A stretch of 64,000 nucleotides of DNA from Merluccius polli (GCA_030340625.1 JAOPHQ010005743.1:1-64000), one strand, 5' to 3'; shown: positions 1 through 14,844, counted from the stretch's first letter. Made by a program: numbers and translations. Notes: generated by a model not told the origin, from the sequence alone.

Positions 1-2900
<2,900 letters not shown>

Positions 2901-2949
2901 ACTTGAAGCTTGTTTTACGAGCATTTCACGGGCCACACAGCGCCTCCCG

Positions 2950-3110
2950 CTCGCCGCCTCCGACGTCAGTCTCCGCGGCTGCCTAGCAACACCGGCTCAG
3001 CGCTGCAACATCAGCACCAGGGATGGAGAGGCGCTGGCGGACTTGCATCACGGCCACCCGCCATCCGCCGACGGCCAGCGGAGGAAAGACAAAACACGGC
3101 GTTTCCCCCC
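2950..3110. promoter_or_regulatory. GC-rich patch with CRE-like site and X-box
   Basis: A locally CpG-rich patch contains a CRE-like CGACGTCAG (about 2961-2969). Nine bases further on is GCTGCCTAGCAAC (2978-2990), which fits the RFX X-box consensus RYYNYY-N1-3-RRNRAC. An ATG follows at 3023 but opens only a 34-codon frame. The arrangement resembles a vertebrate promoter, yet no coding exon was identified nearby on either strand. This is motif evidence only. Confidence 0.3.
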
Positions 3111-3678
3111 ACCAAAAAATAAAATAAAATAACGAGGCCTGTGGCGATGCATTCAAATACGACCATGGACTCCGATGTCAATAAATACGACCATAATACC
3201 ATCAAAAAACGTGCGGTCGTGACAATGACACCAACGTTAGAAAGGCACCTTGCAGCAACAACAGCAACAAAAAAAACAACACAAAAAGCGAGGCTGTAAG
3301 CGGTTTTAAAGGCGGCCAGAGGGGTTGTTGAGGTGTATTATTCAGACTATTATATGAGCTTAAATAAAAACGTGAGCAGGCGTTATCCATTATCCATCTT
3401 TAACGAGGGACGGTGGTGGCATGGTCAGCATCACCAGGCCCATGGCGGGTCGCTCATCATCACGCATCGCATCTTTTTTCTTTCCTTTCTTTCCGTCTAT
3501 GTGCACATCCGTGTGAACAGGGGATGGGGTATATACACATATACTTCTCCTCTTCGAGACATTAAAACGAAATATGAATTCATAACCGCTATATTCAGTC
3601 ATTAAAAAAATAAAAGCATACCCATCCGTGCATGTCACATTACAGTAAACCTTTAAAAGGCAAGGTGCTCAGTCTTAC

Positions 3679-4110
3679 CTTAGTGCATCCTCTGCACGGT
3701 ACCGTGTTTGCGGGGGGTACACCGTCTTGCAGACCGACCTCTCCTGTCTGTCTCCCACGCAGTTATATTCAGGAAGACGACGCTTCTTCTTCCCCCTTTT
3801 GTCACCGTTATCACCGAGGCCTCATACGCCAAGTCCACGCAGCCCGGTGTGGTTCATGGTCTCAGCCCCGGGACCCAGCCCACTGCCACGCCTGCAGAGA
3901 GACACACACACACACACACACACGTCAAAACCTGCGAGCCGACGACGACGAGATGCGCCAAAAGGCTTTGACTCACTGAGCTTTGGAGAGATGAGTTTCC
4001 ACGTTACACTGGTGGCCAGGTCTCCACGGAGCACGCAGGGATGTGAGGGGTTATCTTTGGTGACGTGGGTGCATGCAGGCTGTAGTCAAGAGATAAATAA
4101 CGTGTGGAGG
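3679..4110 (-). other. CpG-containing stretch with a consensus minus-strand donor
   Basis: Read on the minus strand, this moderately GC-rich stretch ends in a consensus 5' splice site (AG|gtaaga, gt at 3678-3677). A short (CA)n run lies at 3902-3922. The frame leading into the donor is open for roughly 40 codons but is closed upstream and lacks a clear ATG, so it could at best be a non-coding first exon of an unseen gene. I do not recognise the product. Confidence 0.2.
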
Positions 4111-5632
4111 TAGTGTGGGTTTTATTTAGACTGGAGACACGACCTGCAGACTGGCGACCCCTGCTGGTCCGGTTTTTTTGATGCGTGTGAAATGACTGAA
4201 GCCATATATTTGGAGGTTCCATGCGATTTTGGCATGAGTCATGAAGAGCATGTACATAATTGTGATGTGTTGCTAAAACATTATATAGTGTCACTTAGTG
4301 TAGTGTAAGCCCAACGGCAAAAGCAAGCACTGTACCAGCAAGCTACGGTATTACATTTACTTAAACACTTGGTTAGGGTAATGGCCTATATCATGAAGGA
4401 ACGTGATACTTCATTGTAATAGGCTTGAACATGCAGCTCAGGCAGGTCATATCAGAAATAATGAATACAGAAGCCATCCAGACAGTGCAAATTTTATTTT
4501 GGGGGCATCCAAGGATACAGTTTCTGAAATAAATACATTTACAATTAGTTGAACAAAATTAATAAAATATGAAACTAAAATCAAATAATAGAAATTAACT
4601 TCATCTTCTGGAAAGCCCTTTCCTGGAAGCAGCATACCCCTAAATAAATCAAGATTGAGGATTTAGATGTAATCACAAATACATAGCCCATTATGTATTG
4701 TGTGTTGCCTTAAATTGAACTGAATTAGCCCTCATAAAAGTAATGTATACCATTGCGTGAGTGAGACTATGTGTGAGTGTGCATTTTACAGTGAATGAGT
4801 GTGTGTAATTACATTTTGGGAGAAACATGATTCTGAAAGACGCGTCAGTTTGTGTGAATTTGATCAGCGATGATTTAGTGTCGAGTGTGCACGGACCCTA
4901 ATTTACTGGAGATGTCAAGTCAAAACCTTCCCCATAGTCTCGCATAGCTAGCCCTATCTCCACACTTCGTTCTCTCTACTCGCTCTACTCACTATCATTC
5001 TGGCATAGGGGGGGGAAAAACGCTCCGTCTTGTTTGTATTTCTTTAACCAATCACAATCGTCCCAAGCCCAGGATGCAGCAACGGTGGCAGATGACGGAA
5101 GGGGGATGCGCATAAGGTATAAGCATGCCCAGAGGGGTGGGCGGGGTTATGCCAAAAACCTACATCCTGTAAGCCAAACTACCTTCCTCATACAGAAAAC
5201 CATTACACATTACCATACAAACACAGCCCATATCGGCATCCATCTCATGTATACTGAGTGTCTCAAGCCCATTTAATAACTGAACCATGTTATAATGACT
5301 TTGCAATATCCATTGTGATGACTCCAGCAATCCACTGCAATGGGTAGATTCATTTCTGGGCTAGCCTCCATGGGTGGCCAAACTTAATCATGCAAGTGCC
5401 CACCTGTGGCACTACTTTAGGCCCAGCACACACACCAAATGTTTTGTGCAGTAAAATAATAATAATAATAATAAGTCAAAAAGTGAGATGATTAACATTC
5501 ATCTTTTCATTTACAGTATTCCCCTTTACATCTTCAACCATCCTACTAATGAAATACAAATGAAAGATGAGGGAAACTTTTTTCCCCAAAATTATCCATG
5601 CCTACTATACATTAAAAAAAAGAATTTAAAAA

Positions 5633-5975
5633 AGGGGTTCTCAAACTTTTCAGGCCTCGACCCACAAAATATATGTTGGAACTCACAACCTTAAAAAATG
5701 TTTGCCTGTCTGACCTTCATAATATCAGAACAACAAGTTAATTCAGCATTTCGTGAGTGTGGTTGGCCTATTTCATAGCAGTAGCCATGTGATTTGATCT
5801 GGTATATGCAGGATCCAGGCCTTATTTTGACAGATTTTCTGATGATTGTGTGATAAATAGCAGGCAAATGTTGAAGTTCCACAGCGAAAAAAAAAATTCT
5901 TGCACCACCGAAATAATTGTCATCCCCAAATAATTGCCCTCAATAAAGACCCCAAGTTGAAAACCACTGCTCTGG
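5633..5975. mobile_element. hAT-like MITE or element remnant
   Basis: The left end reads GGGGTTCTCAAACTTTTCAG and the right end carries the inverted-type counterpart AAGTTGAAAACCACTG. These match the general form of hAT inverted termini common in fish genomes (CAGTGGTTCTCAA type). The element is about 340 bp and non-coding. A clean 8-bp target duplication could not be assigned, so the boundaries are approximate. Confidence 0.45.
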
Positions 5976-6247
5976 ACTACTACCGTTTAGGGCCATGCGG
6001 TGGCGCTGTTTGTCTAATTTTAAAGTCCATTCTGCTGCTACAATTATGGAGTATGGACACTATATTGGTCATATTAAGAGATGCAGATTTTAAAAAAATA
6101 AAGCAAAATACTGAAAATGTTAAGCTCACCCAGGTGTTGTGACAAAAGTTCAAAACCTATTCTTGAAAAGGCCACTTAGCCCAATGGAGAAATCTGTGGA
6201 GTAAAGACAAACATTATCAATTAACTCACCCTTAAAGACTGTAATGT

Positions 6248-6370
<123 letters not shown>

Positions 6371-6529
6371 GAAATTGAGTTTTGCTAATGCCATACATTT
6401 AAACGCAGTCCTTGGTTACATTAGCTAATGCCAGTGCAATTTTTGATCACATCTATTGCAAATGTAACCACACCGTTTGTCCATTTCAAGAAACGGCAGC
6501 CAATAATTTAAATGATTTTTAGCCATTTC

Positions 6530-6720
6530 TTCCCCCCACTGGCATTCTGCGAAGACCCGCCCTATTCTGCTTCTGATTGGCTAGTGTTCGCCGCCTTCGT
6601 TGGTTAGGTTAGGGGTAAGCCAATCGGCTTCAGAGTAGGGGCGTGCCTTCCACGCGCGTCAGTGCTAGATTGCCACCAGGTGGCTGCAGCGACACGCAAT
6701 ACTACCATAATGTAGGCAAG
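6530..6720. promoter_or_regulatory. Possible old TE promoter with CCAAT boxes and a CTCF-like core
   Basis: Contains GATTGGCTA and a converging GCCAATC. CCACCAGGTGGC at 6673-6684 fits the CTCF core consensus CCASYAGRKGGC. The motif GTAAGCCAATC followed by a GGCAGAGTA-like stretch also occurs near 52440 inside a hAT element, so this patch may be the 5' region of an old transposon rather than a host promoter. Confidence 0.25.
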
Positions 6721-8070
6721 ATGGACCAGTTACCTTCCCAGCCGGGATCTCTGGGTTTCGCTGGTGCTGCTAACCACACCGTTATAACTGTATTCCTTCA
6801 AGCACACACATTGAGACGCTCTTCCAGTGTTGTCATTGTCGACCAACATAAACTCCATGTGTTTCAACCCCATGTCCTCCTTCCTATCCGCATGCCTCAT
6901 TGCCTCCACTTCTCATCCACCCACCGTCACCTCTTGCCCTCCCTTACAGTGACATCGTCCCATTTGTGACACAGGGACGACGCGTGCATTTATTATTTTA
7001 AGTTTACCAGTATGCAGTGTGGGCTGCAAAAAACAATAGCCAGCAGTACATTTAGGGAAGGCGTAGCCTTTTCTAGCCCACGTTAGCCTCCGCCACCCTG
7101 TTCATATGTTGTCATTTGTATAAGTGTGCGGCATGTCACATGACAGAAGACATGGGGAACTGGGAGATCTGGCCTCCCCCAACCTCTGCTCCTTGAATTA
7201 CCCAATCAAGTGGCCTGTATACATGAGAACAACTTGCATTCATCGGCACCGAGTCACAATTAGACCCCTGACTCGCTGAACAACCTTACAGAGGGGCCTC
7301 TGTTGATTGCCAATTGTAGCATATTATTGCCAAAATTATGAATGACATTTCACAGCTGATTGTCTATTGTTCGGTGTACTACTGCAAGGATGTGGATTCT
7401 GTATAAAATTCAATGCCCATGTTCATAAGCACAGGATTTGATTAAATGTCAATGGCCTGAAATCATGTGATTTGAATTAAAAAACGAAAACTCTAGCACT
7501 GACAACCTGAAAGCCAAACAACTGTCCTTTGAATGCATTTTAACCGAGAGTACATTTCCTAATTTTTGTGGCAAAAACTGCAGGTTCAGTGGTTCACTGG
7601 TTGCCAAATAATGGAGCAAATCATGGCAGCATCGACCGCAAATATATTTAAGCACCCCACGAGCTCTGTTGCCAATAAAAGCCTCAGACGAGTGTGTACA
7701 TGGACATAAAGCCAAGCCATATAATCATCACCATCCCGTCACCATCTGAAGGACCTCAACAGAGAAGCGGGGCGCATATTGGCTTCAAAAGGATGAGACT
7801 GATTTTAAATGAACATGAATGTGGAGTGTATGTTACTGATGGCTGGTTTAGACTCTGGGGGTGGGTGAGGCTGTACACCTGTGGTGCATGAGCAATCACG
7901 GCACCCAGGATAATCCAGCCATCAACAAAAAGAGCACCATATACCATCTGCTCGGCATATACCATCTCCAATAAATGCATCTTCAAACCAACATCGACCC
8001 GTGTCCTGTGTCGGAGGGACCCCAGCAAAAGCCACAAAGGCGGTGTGGCAGGGGTTAACCGGCACCACAC

Positions 8071-8088
8071 TGGCGCCCAATGTGGGGC
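8071..8088 (+). other. Retroelement primer-binding-site-like motif
   Basis: An 18-base stretch beginning TGGCGCCCAA and continuing to TGTGGGGC resembles the tRNA-Lys type primer-binding site of LTR retroelements. An AATAAA lies about 390 bp upstream (near 7675). No paired LTR or gag-like frame was seen around it, so this may be an LTR element remnant or chance. Confidence 0.25.
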
Positions 8089-8378
8089 TTATCCGACCAA
8101 AAAGGGACATGGAAGGGCTGCCCAGAAACACACTGGAGTCACCAGCGACGCTAATGGACAGCCACATCCCAGCACCAGCCTTTCTTCAATGGCAGCGATG
8201 GCCAGCGGAAGAGTGGGGAGGCAGCACAGCAACTGCCACTGGCAACCGTCTGCGGCTCGCTGCCCCCGGATCCAGCCTGGAACAGCCCAGGTCCAGCCGC
8301 ACTTCTGCCAGCAGACACAGCAGCCCAAGGCCCCATGCTCCAGGAGGAGATGGGGATTGTGTGTCGTCACCCTGGTGG

Positions 8379-8399
8379 AGGGGGGGGGGGGGGGGGGGG
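8379..8399. repeat. Poly-G tract
   Basis: About 21 G residues in a row, interrupted only at the edges. A likely replication and sequencing slippage site. Confidence 0.9.
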
Positions 8400-9059
8400 A
8401 CTCTACCGAGGGCTGTTCCAGGCCCTCCGGGGAGCTACCTCCACGGCCCAGTGAAGGTGGTACACTGCCACAACGAATAACCTGCACGGAGGCACAGCGA
8501 GATAACACCTGCCCCCTCCACCAGGGCGTGCACAGCATACATGGAGAAAGGTTATCATGGGTTGCTCAGGTGTTAGTCTGTGTAAACCAAAATAAATGTG
8601 TTTAGAGTATGTCACACTATAGAAAAATGTTATTAACCACCCTGCCAAATTTGAATGATTAAAAAAGTCGTATATACAATTAGGATTCAAAATCATGAAA
8701 TAATAAGCATTATTCTCAGCTCTGAGACACTAGGGGCGTGTCCACTGAAGGTGCTAATCCACGGTCATTTGCGCACGGGGAGGCATAGCCTCTCAACTGT
8801 CACACTCAAGATTGAGCGTGACAAGCAGTGACGCAAATGCGCTCTGGTTGTTAGGCGGCGGGCTAATGCTAAGGTGTAGCGCTTACATCATCATGTACTC
8901 TTTAAGCCCCTACCCATAAAATCCTGAATGCCAAAACGGTGAAAAATAGAAAAACAGTCTAACTCCACAATTCAACATTAAATAGTTATACAGCTCTTTT
9001 CACATGTTTTCAGCAATGACTTTCTAATGTGTGTAATTTGTTTAGAAACAAATCTCAGA

Positions 9060-9230
9060 ATTTGCTTTACAGTCTTTAAAGGAATACTTCATCACACCAC
9101 CAGGTGTGATGATGTCCCTGTAGTGACAACCCAGCCTACCAGTTGGTGCAGTCCACCGAGTAGGCTGGTAGGTTGAGCTATCCATCGTAGGTGGACACTC
9201 CCACGTGGGATGTCACTGGAGAGAGGATTT
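9060..9230. repeat. Repeat-like segment with internal hairpin
   Basis: Starts near a TTTAAAGGAATACTTC-type MITE end and contains an inverted pair CAGCCTACCAG / CTGGTAGGTTG (about 9131-9176). Its right part (GGTGGACACTCC, then GATGTCACTGGAG, 9190-9222) recurs at 9854-9888 inside the last figla exon, with a few substitutions. It therefore looks like a dispersed fish repeat. Confidence 0.4.
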
Positions 9231-9836
9231 TGAAATGGCTAATCAACATCACACCATGTATATGTTGTATAGGAGATGTATATGGCGCTTTTTGTGAAAA
9301 ACAGCAATATAAAATGCTTAAGGGAAACACTTTTTTTTTAAACTTAAACACATTAGGGGTTAAAACTCAAAAGATTACACATTAATTCATTAGAAAAGAA
9401 AGTTAATCTAAAAATGTTATGTTTAAAGATTTAACATATTGTGATGCCCTCAGTTTCTCTGGCAGACACAAGGAGGCCCACATAGGGGCTCTTTAAATGA
9501 GCATGTTACCCAGGGCTGTTCAGTTGTTAAAGGAACGCCTCCATTGTACATCTGGGCGGACACTTCCACTGACTTGTGAAGTGAACAACCTGTTTCAGCT
9601 CTACACGACATTTAGAGAAATGTGTTCGCAGAGCAGAACATTCACAAACTGGTTGGTGGAGATTAGCAAAAAGCTAGGATTTTACACTCATTTTTTCTGA
9701 ATTGAGCCATTATTTAAGTAACAGTGACAATGGAATAGATTACTATGTTGACGATCATAGAAGACATACCAAGACGTTTAAAACCAAAAACATGATTATG
9801 GGTTCACTGGCACTTAAGGGCCCCTACCCCTCTATC

Positions 9837-10064
9837 TTACATCTGGTGTAAGGGGGTGGACACTCCTACTTGTGATGTCACTGGAGGGTAGAAGGTTACC
9901 ATGGGCTGCTCAGGTGCTATCTGGATGATGAACTGGTATGTGGGCACCACACAGTGTTGCAGCACCAGTCCATTTAGCTCGCCTTCCTCTCCTCCGAAGT
10001 CGCCGACAGGCACGGTCAGCGTGAATCCCTCTGCCATGCTCACCTCCGACATGCTGTCCAGTAA
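9837..10064 (-). CDS. figla: figla exon 4 (C-terminus and stop)
   Basis: 75 codons plus TAA (9837-9839), preceded by acceptor ttcctggcag. The first part (LLDSMSEVSMAEGFTLTVPV, then on to VVPTYQFIIQI) looks like ordinary coding sequence. The last 25 or so codons, from about 9914 down to the stop, coincide with sequence repeated elsewhere in the window (near 8545-8575 and 9186-9225), so the C-terminal tail may be repeat-derived. The stop position is secure in this frame; the biological 3' end is inferred. Confidence 0.65.
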   Translation of the reverse strand, partial: LLDSMSEVSMAEGFTLTVPVGDFGGEEGELNGLVLQHCVVPTYQFIIQIAPEQPMVTFYPPVTSQVGVSTPLHQM

Positions 10065-10349
10065 CTGCCAGGAAGACAACATAACATTATACATTAACAT
10101 ATTATCAATACAATAGCCTTGCCATTTTCAACGTTTCCAAATCTTGGGAACCAATTTGGAGTCTCCTGCAATTACAGTAAATTTTCTCTCTCTCTCACTC
10201 TCACTCAGAGGACGCAGCCGTTCCGCGGCGCTTACCTTCCTTGGTGGAAAGCCGGTATAGACCCAGCTCCCAACCCAACTTTGAGAATAGCGGCGATAAT
10301 TTTTTTTATCGCGCGATAAGAGTCGCGCGTTAACGGCCCACCACTAATG

Positions 10350-10389
10350 AATGTATGTATGTATGTATGTATGTATGTATGTATGTATG

Positions 10390-10453
<64 letters not shown>

Positions 10454-10456
10454 CAC
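10350..10456. repeat. Compound (ATGT)n(AT)n(CA)n microsatellite
   Basis: Tetranucleotide ATGT, then AT, then CA repeats, directly abutting the left inverted repeat of the Tc1-type element in figla intron 3. Confidence 0.95.
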
Positions 10457-11673
10457 TCACCGGCCACTTTATTAGGTACACCTGTCCAACTGCTCGTTAA
10501 CGCAAATTTCTAATCAGCCAATCACATGGCAGCAACTCAATGCATTTAGGCATGTAGACATGGTCAGGACGATCTGCTGCAGTTCAAACCGAGCATCAGA
10601 ATGGGGAAGAAAGGTGATTTAAGTGACTTTGAACGTGGCATGGTTGTTGGTGCCAGACGGGCTGGTCTGAGTATTTCAGAGACTGCTGATCTACTGGGAT
10701 TTTCACGCACAACCATCTCTAGGGTTTACAGAGAATGGTCAGAAAAAGAGAAAATATCCAGTGAGCGGCAGTTCTGTGGGCGCAAATGCCTTGTTGATGC
10801 TAGAGGTCAGAGGAGAATGGCCAGACTGGTTCGAGCTGATAGAAAGGCAACTGTAACTCAAATAACCACTTGTTACAACAGAGGTATGCAGAAGAGCATC
10901 TCTGAACGCACAACACGTCGAACCTTGAGGCGGATGGGCTACAGCAGCAGAAGACCACACCGGGTGCCACTCCTGTCAGCTAAGAACAGGAAACTGAGGC
11001 TACAATTCGCACAGGCTCACCAAAATTGGACAATCGAAGATTGGAAAAACGTTGCCTGGTCTGATGAGTCTCGATTTCTGCTGCGACATTCGGATGGTAG
11101 GGTCAGAATTTGGCGTCAACAACATGAAAGCATGGATCCATCCTGCCTTGTATCAACGGTTCAGGCTGGTGGTGGTGGTGTAATGGTGTGGGGGATATTT
11201 TCCTGGCACACTTTGGGCTTATTAGTACCAATTGAGCATCGTGTCAAAGCCACAGACTACCTGAGTATTGTTGCTGACCATGTCCATCCCTTTATGACCA
11301 CAGTGTACCCATCTTCTGATGGCTACTTCCAGCAGGATAACGCACCATGTCATAAAGCGCGAATCATCTCAGACTGGTTTCTTGAACATGACAATGAGTT
11401 CACTGTACTCAAATGGCCTCCACAGTCACCAGATCTCAATCCAATAGAGCATCTTTGGGATGTGGTGGAACGGGAGATTCGCATCATGGATGTGCAGCCG
11501 ACAAATCTGCAGCAACTGCGTGATGCCATCATGTCAATATGGACCAAACTCTCTGAGGAATGTTTCCAGTAACTTGTTGAATCTGTGCCACAAAGGATTA
11601 AGGCAGTTCTGAAGGCAAAAGGGGGTCCAACCCGGTACTAGCAAGGTGTACCTAATAAAGTGGCCGGTGAGTG
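10454..11673 (+). mobile_element. Tc1/mariner DD36E transposon, nearly intact
   Basis: A 1.22-kb element with near-perfect 29-bp terminal inverted repeats: CACTCACCGGCCACTTTATT... at 10454-10482 and its complement at 11645-11673. A TA dinucleotide precedes the left end, as expected for Tc1/mariner insertion. The right flank is CG rather than TA, implying later change in the adjoining CA/CGCA microsatellite. It lies in figla intron 3, in the opposite orientation to figla. This terminus type is widespread in fish genomes. Confidence 0.95.
10601..11572 (+). pseudogene. Tc1/mariner transposase with one late stop codon
   Basis: 323 codons from ATG to a TAA (11570-11572). The same frame then continues 22 more codons (LVESVPQRIKAVLKAKGG and on) to the natural TAG at 11639-11641, giving a 346-aa full length. 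Domains: paired HTH segments (about 6-50 and 60-115), then the DDE catalytic core with Asp155 (WSDESRF), Asp246 (QQDNAPCH) and Glu283 (NPIEHLW). Thirty-six residues separate the second Asp from Glu, so it is a DD36E enzyme (the group I know as Incomer) rather than the common DD34E Tc1. Only the TAA, in place of the residue before LVES, breaks it. Loss of 23 C-terminal residues might or might not abolish activity. Confidence 0.9.
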
Positions 11674-11677
11674 CGCA

Positions 11678-11814
<137 letters not shown>

Positions 11815-12129
11815 CTTAATGAGTTGTAGCCACAAAGCAAACTTCTAGCCTACTATTTCACTGTCAAATTAAAAGTTAACATTAACTTAAAGTGTGTGGA
11901 GGCAGAGGCACAACAATGTAAGGGTCTGATGTAAAAAAAGTTTGGTAACCATATACTAGACGCATTACCTCATGCTGCTCTTGACCGGGAGGCATACAAT
12001 TGACATACAATATGCTTTGTGAATGTACTTTTTTCACAGAAACGTTGGCTATACTCAATAGATTATATACTGTGCACCCACATTTCACCTTTTGAAATAT
12101 TTAATAAATATTTGAAATATATGTAAAAT

Positions 12130-12660
12130 GTTAAGACCGCTGTGATAAAACCTCTACTCAAAAAGCCTGGCCTTTTCCTTTCTAAAGTACTGGAAAGAAC
12201 ACAATGGTGGTAATAGTGGTAGACAACCTTTTCATGGACAGAAATGCAAGTGCCCTGTTGGTGCTGCTTGACCTACAGCCAGGGGTGCTGCCAGGGATTT
12301 TGCACCCCATGAGAAGATGCCACATTGGGCCCTACCACCCCACCACCACAGGGCAGAAATTATGCCCCTGTCAGTCACAGGCCCTTAGAATCGTCCAAAA
12401 TGTTCCCCCCCTTACAGTGCCCCTGCCTACAGCTTACATAATAACATCATAACATAATAAGGTCCTTCCTACCTGAAGGACCTTATTATTCCCCATTGTG
12501 CTTCTCGGCCCCTCTGGTCTTCAGGAGCTGAAGCTGACCTTCAGCAGGAAAATAAATCAGCGCCCTAGCTGTGGAACAGTCTGCTACCTTTAAAATCATG
12601 GAAGCTGACAGTTGCAAAATTCAAATCCAAAAACCACAAGCATGCACTTATCTTTGAAAT
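12130..12660 (+). pseudogene. Decayed L2-type LINE reverse transcriptase fragments
   Basis: Conceptual translation shows KTAVIKPLLKKPG, then LFLSKVLERT, then ALLVLLDLQ near 12240-12280. These are the conserved RT linker and palm motifs (IKPLLKKP, NLPFLSKVLER, VLVLLDLSAAFDT) with the intervening pieces deleted. A later segment (about 12560-12660) resembles the WNSLP...FKSRLK end of such proteins. A fossil with internal deletions in figla intron 3, plus orientation. Confidence 0.6.
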
Positions 12661-12899
12661 CTTTAGAAAAGTTTGATTTCAGTCTCATCTCACAACGGCA
12701 CTTTCTTACCCAAACAGCTGATCTTGTTGGGCGGCGTAGCACAGCGCGCGGCACAGTTGCACTTATGTGTAGGAATATGCAAGTTCTACGGTTGAGAAAA
12801 TATAGCGCCAAAGGAAAGGGCTGTCCGACGGCAAGGTAAAGCAGTGAGAATATACAGTGTACACTTACACTGATATTGACTTCTTTTTTTTTGGTGGGC

Positions 12900-13064
12900 C
12901 TTTTTTTAGTCGGCTAAAATACGTTTTGCTGGTGACCCCGTTAACAGCAGCATTCTCTGCTTCTCCAAACTGGGGGCACAGTGACCACCTCCTACTGTAG
13001 GTAATACACTGACTCTAGATGAGTACCTTACACAACACCACTTCAAAAAATCCTAACTATCCCT
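12900..13064 (-). mobile_element. Truncated piggyBac-type (TTAA) MITE end
   Basis: Read on the minus strand it starts next to TTAA (13065-13068) with AGGGATAGTTAGGATTTTTT, a terminus common in fish MITEs. The other end is not present, so the left boundary is approximate. Non-coding. Confidence 0.5.
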
Positions 13065-13160
13065 TTAAGGGCTATACAAATAATATTGACTTGACATGAA
13101 TATCTCATTCATCTATGGTCTGCCATACATATTTATAAAAGCAACCAACAAAAGACTTAC

Positions 13161-13250
13161 ATCATCTTCTCTCCACAGGCCACTGTACATGGCCTCTGCG
13201 TTACCATAACTAATGGCATTCTTCAGAAAATCTGTCTCGGTGGCGTCTCC
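13161..13250 (-). CDS. figla: figla exon 3
   Basis: 30 codons, phase 0 at both ends, acceptor ctgtag and donor gtaagt. It reads GDATETDFLKNAISYGNAE and then on to WREDD. Hydrophilic linker sequence after the bHLH domain, with no known domain. Confidence 0.7.
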
Positions 13251-13369
13251 CTACAGAAGACACACATGCATACAACAATAGTAGGATCAGCCAGACAAAG
13301 ACTTTCACCAACACAGCAGACGAAGGTCAGTTGTCATCCCCAAAGGTCTCTGATAAACGCAACACTTAC

Positions 13370-13516
13370 CTTTTCAGTGTCCTGAAGCACGGCAACTAGC
13401 AATCGGATGTACTCGGAGGCAGCCTTGAGTGTGTCCACTTTGCTAGGCTTGTGGTCCGGGCGCATGAGGGGCACCATGCGCTTCAAGCGGGAGAACATGG
13501 TGTTCAGGTTCCTGAT
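13370..13516 (-). CDS. figla: figla exon 2 (helix-loop-helix)
   Basis: 49 codons, phase 0 at both ends. Acceptor ccatag, donor gtaagt. Encodes IRNLNTMFSRLKRMVP (helix 1), a short loop with MRPDHKPSK, and VDTLKAASEYIRLLVAVLQ (helix 2). This is the most diagnostic exon of the gene. Confidence 0.85.
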
Positions 13517-13686
13517 CTATGGGTTTTAAAAGAACATCACAGAAGCAAGAAAAAAATTAGCAGAGGTTTGATGATTTTAAATATTTAGATATTCAGAAGC
13601 ATGTTTTCCCATATGAATTACAGCCAAGTCTTTGCGATTACAATAGTTTTTACATGTGGTGGGTGGTTGTGGTGGATGAGGAAGCC

Positions 13687-13735
13687 CAAGGTACCTGAGG
13701 TATCCCAAGGTACCTGAGGTATCCCAAGGTACCTA
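13687..13735. repeat. 19-bp tandem repeat
   Basis: AAGGTACCTGAGGTATCCC repeated about 2.5 times in figla intron 1. Confidence 0.85.
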
Positions 13736-14093
13736 GCGGCTACTTAAGGGTTGAAGTGGGGTGGTTTTAACATAAGTGGGTTACATATGAAGAGCTCTTT
13801 TCCAAAACGCATAAACAAGGAAATATAGTGATTTGGCATGAAATGTTGATGGAGCAGTGAATAGGTTCAGTGCACAGCAAAATGGCATAATAAACTAATT
13901 TTTTGTTAAAAATTTGGTGTTTAATGCGTTTTGGAAAATAACTCTTCATATGTCAAATGCAGCATTTTCTCCACAATGGAAAAAGAAACAAAAACCCCAA
14001 AAGAGCTAGCTTGGTTTGGTCACTACATGCCCCAAGAAACCAAGTCCATGGCGTTGGACTCGGACAATGTTTTACCAAGCCAGTCACACTTAC

Positions 14094-14297
14094 TCGCAGT
14101 CGTTCCTTGGCGTTCACCATTTCCCTTTTCTTCACAATTTCATTGTAGTCCTCGGCCACCGCGTACAAACCGTCCTTCCCTCGCTTGAACTTGGCGATGC
14201 TGCTGTGGACGGGCAGCACCGCCTCGCCCCTAACACGCATCAGGATGTCGCTCATCAGCTCGGCCTCCGGGACCTTCATCTTCACCTCCACCTCCAC
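14094..14297 (-). CDS. figla: figla exon 1 (start codon to basic region)
   Basis: Begins MEVEVKMKVP at the ATG whose complement is at 14295-14297 and runs 68 codons to ERLR, then the donor gtaagt (14093-14088). It carries the acidic-to-mixed N-terminal segment and the whole DNA-binding basic region. It ends in phase 0. Confidence 0.75.
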
Positions 14298-14513
14298 CTG
14301 CCCTGAGGACGCGGCGCGCGGGGTCTACGGACCTGTGGCCTCCTCGCGCACACACACAACCAAGAAGAAGAAGAAGTCACACGTGTGTCACGGGGGACTA
14401 ATTATCCACCGTGCGCGTGAGTGTTTGTGTGTGTGTGTGTGTGGGGGTGTGCTCGTGCGTTTCTCCTCCTTCGATGCATCGAGACGACCCCCCCCCCCAT
14501 ACATGCTATGTCA

Positions 14514-14668
<155 letters not shown>

Positions 14669-14727
14669 TATATAATCAATTGTAGGCCTAATTGTTGTGT
14701 CTGTGACAGCGATGGTGATGACGATGA

Positions 14728-14787
14728 CAATAATAATAATAATAACAACAACAACAACAATAATAATAATAATTATTATTATTATTA

Positions 14788-14844
<57 letters not shown>

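Noticed and set aside
8001..8605. Overlapping open frames of 149-186 codons on both strands
   Set aside because: GC-rich stretch with a poly-G tract; low-complexity residues, no recognisable motif, no splice context.
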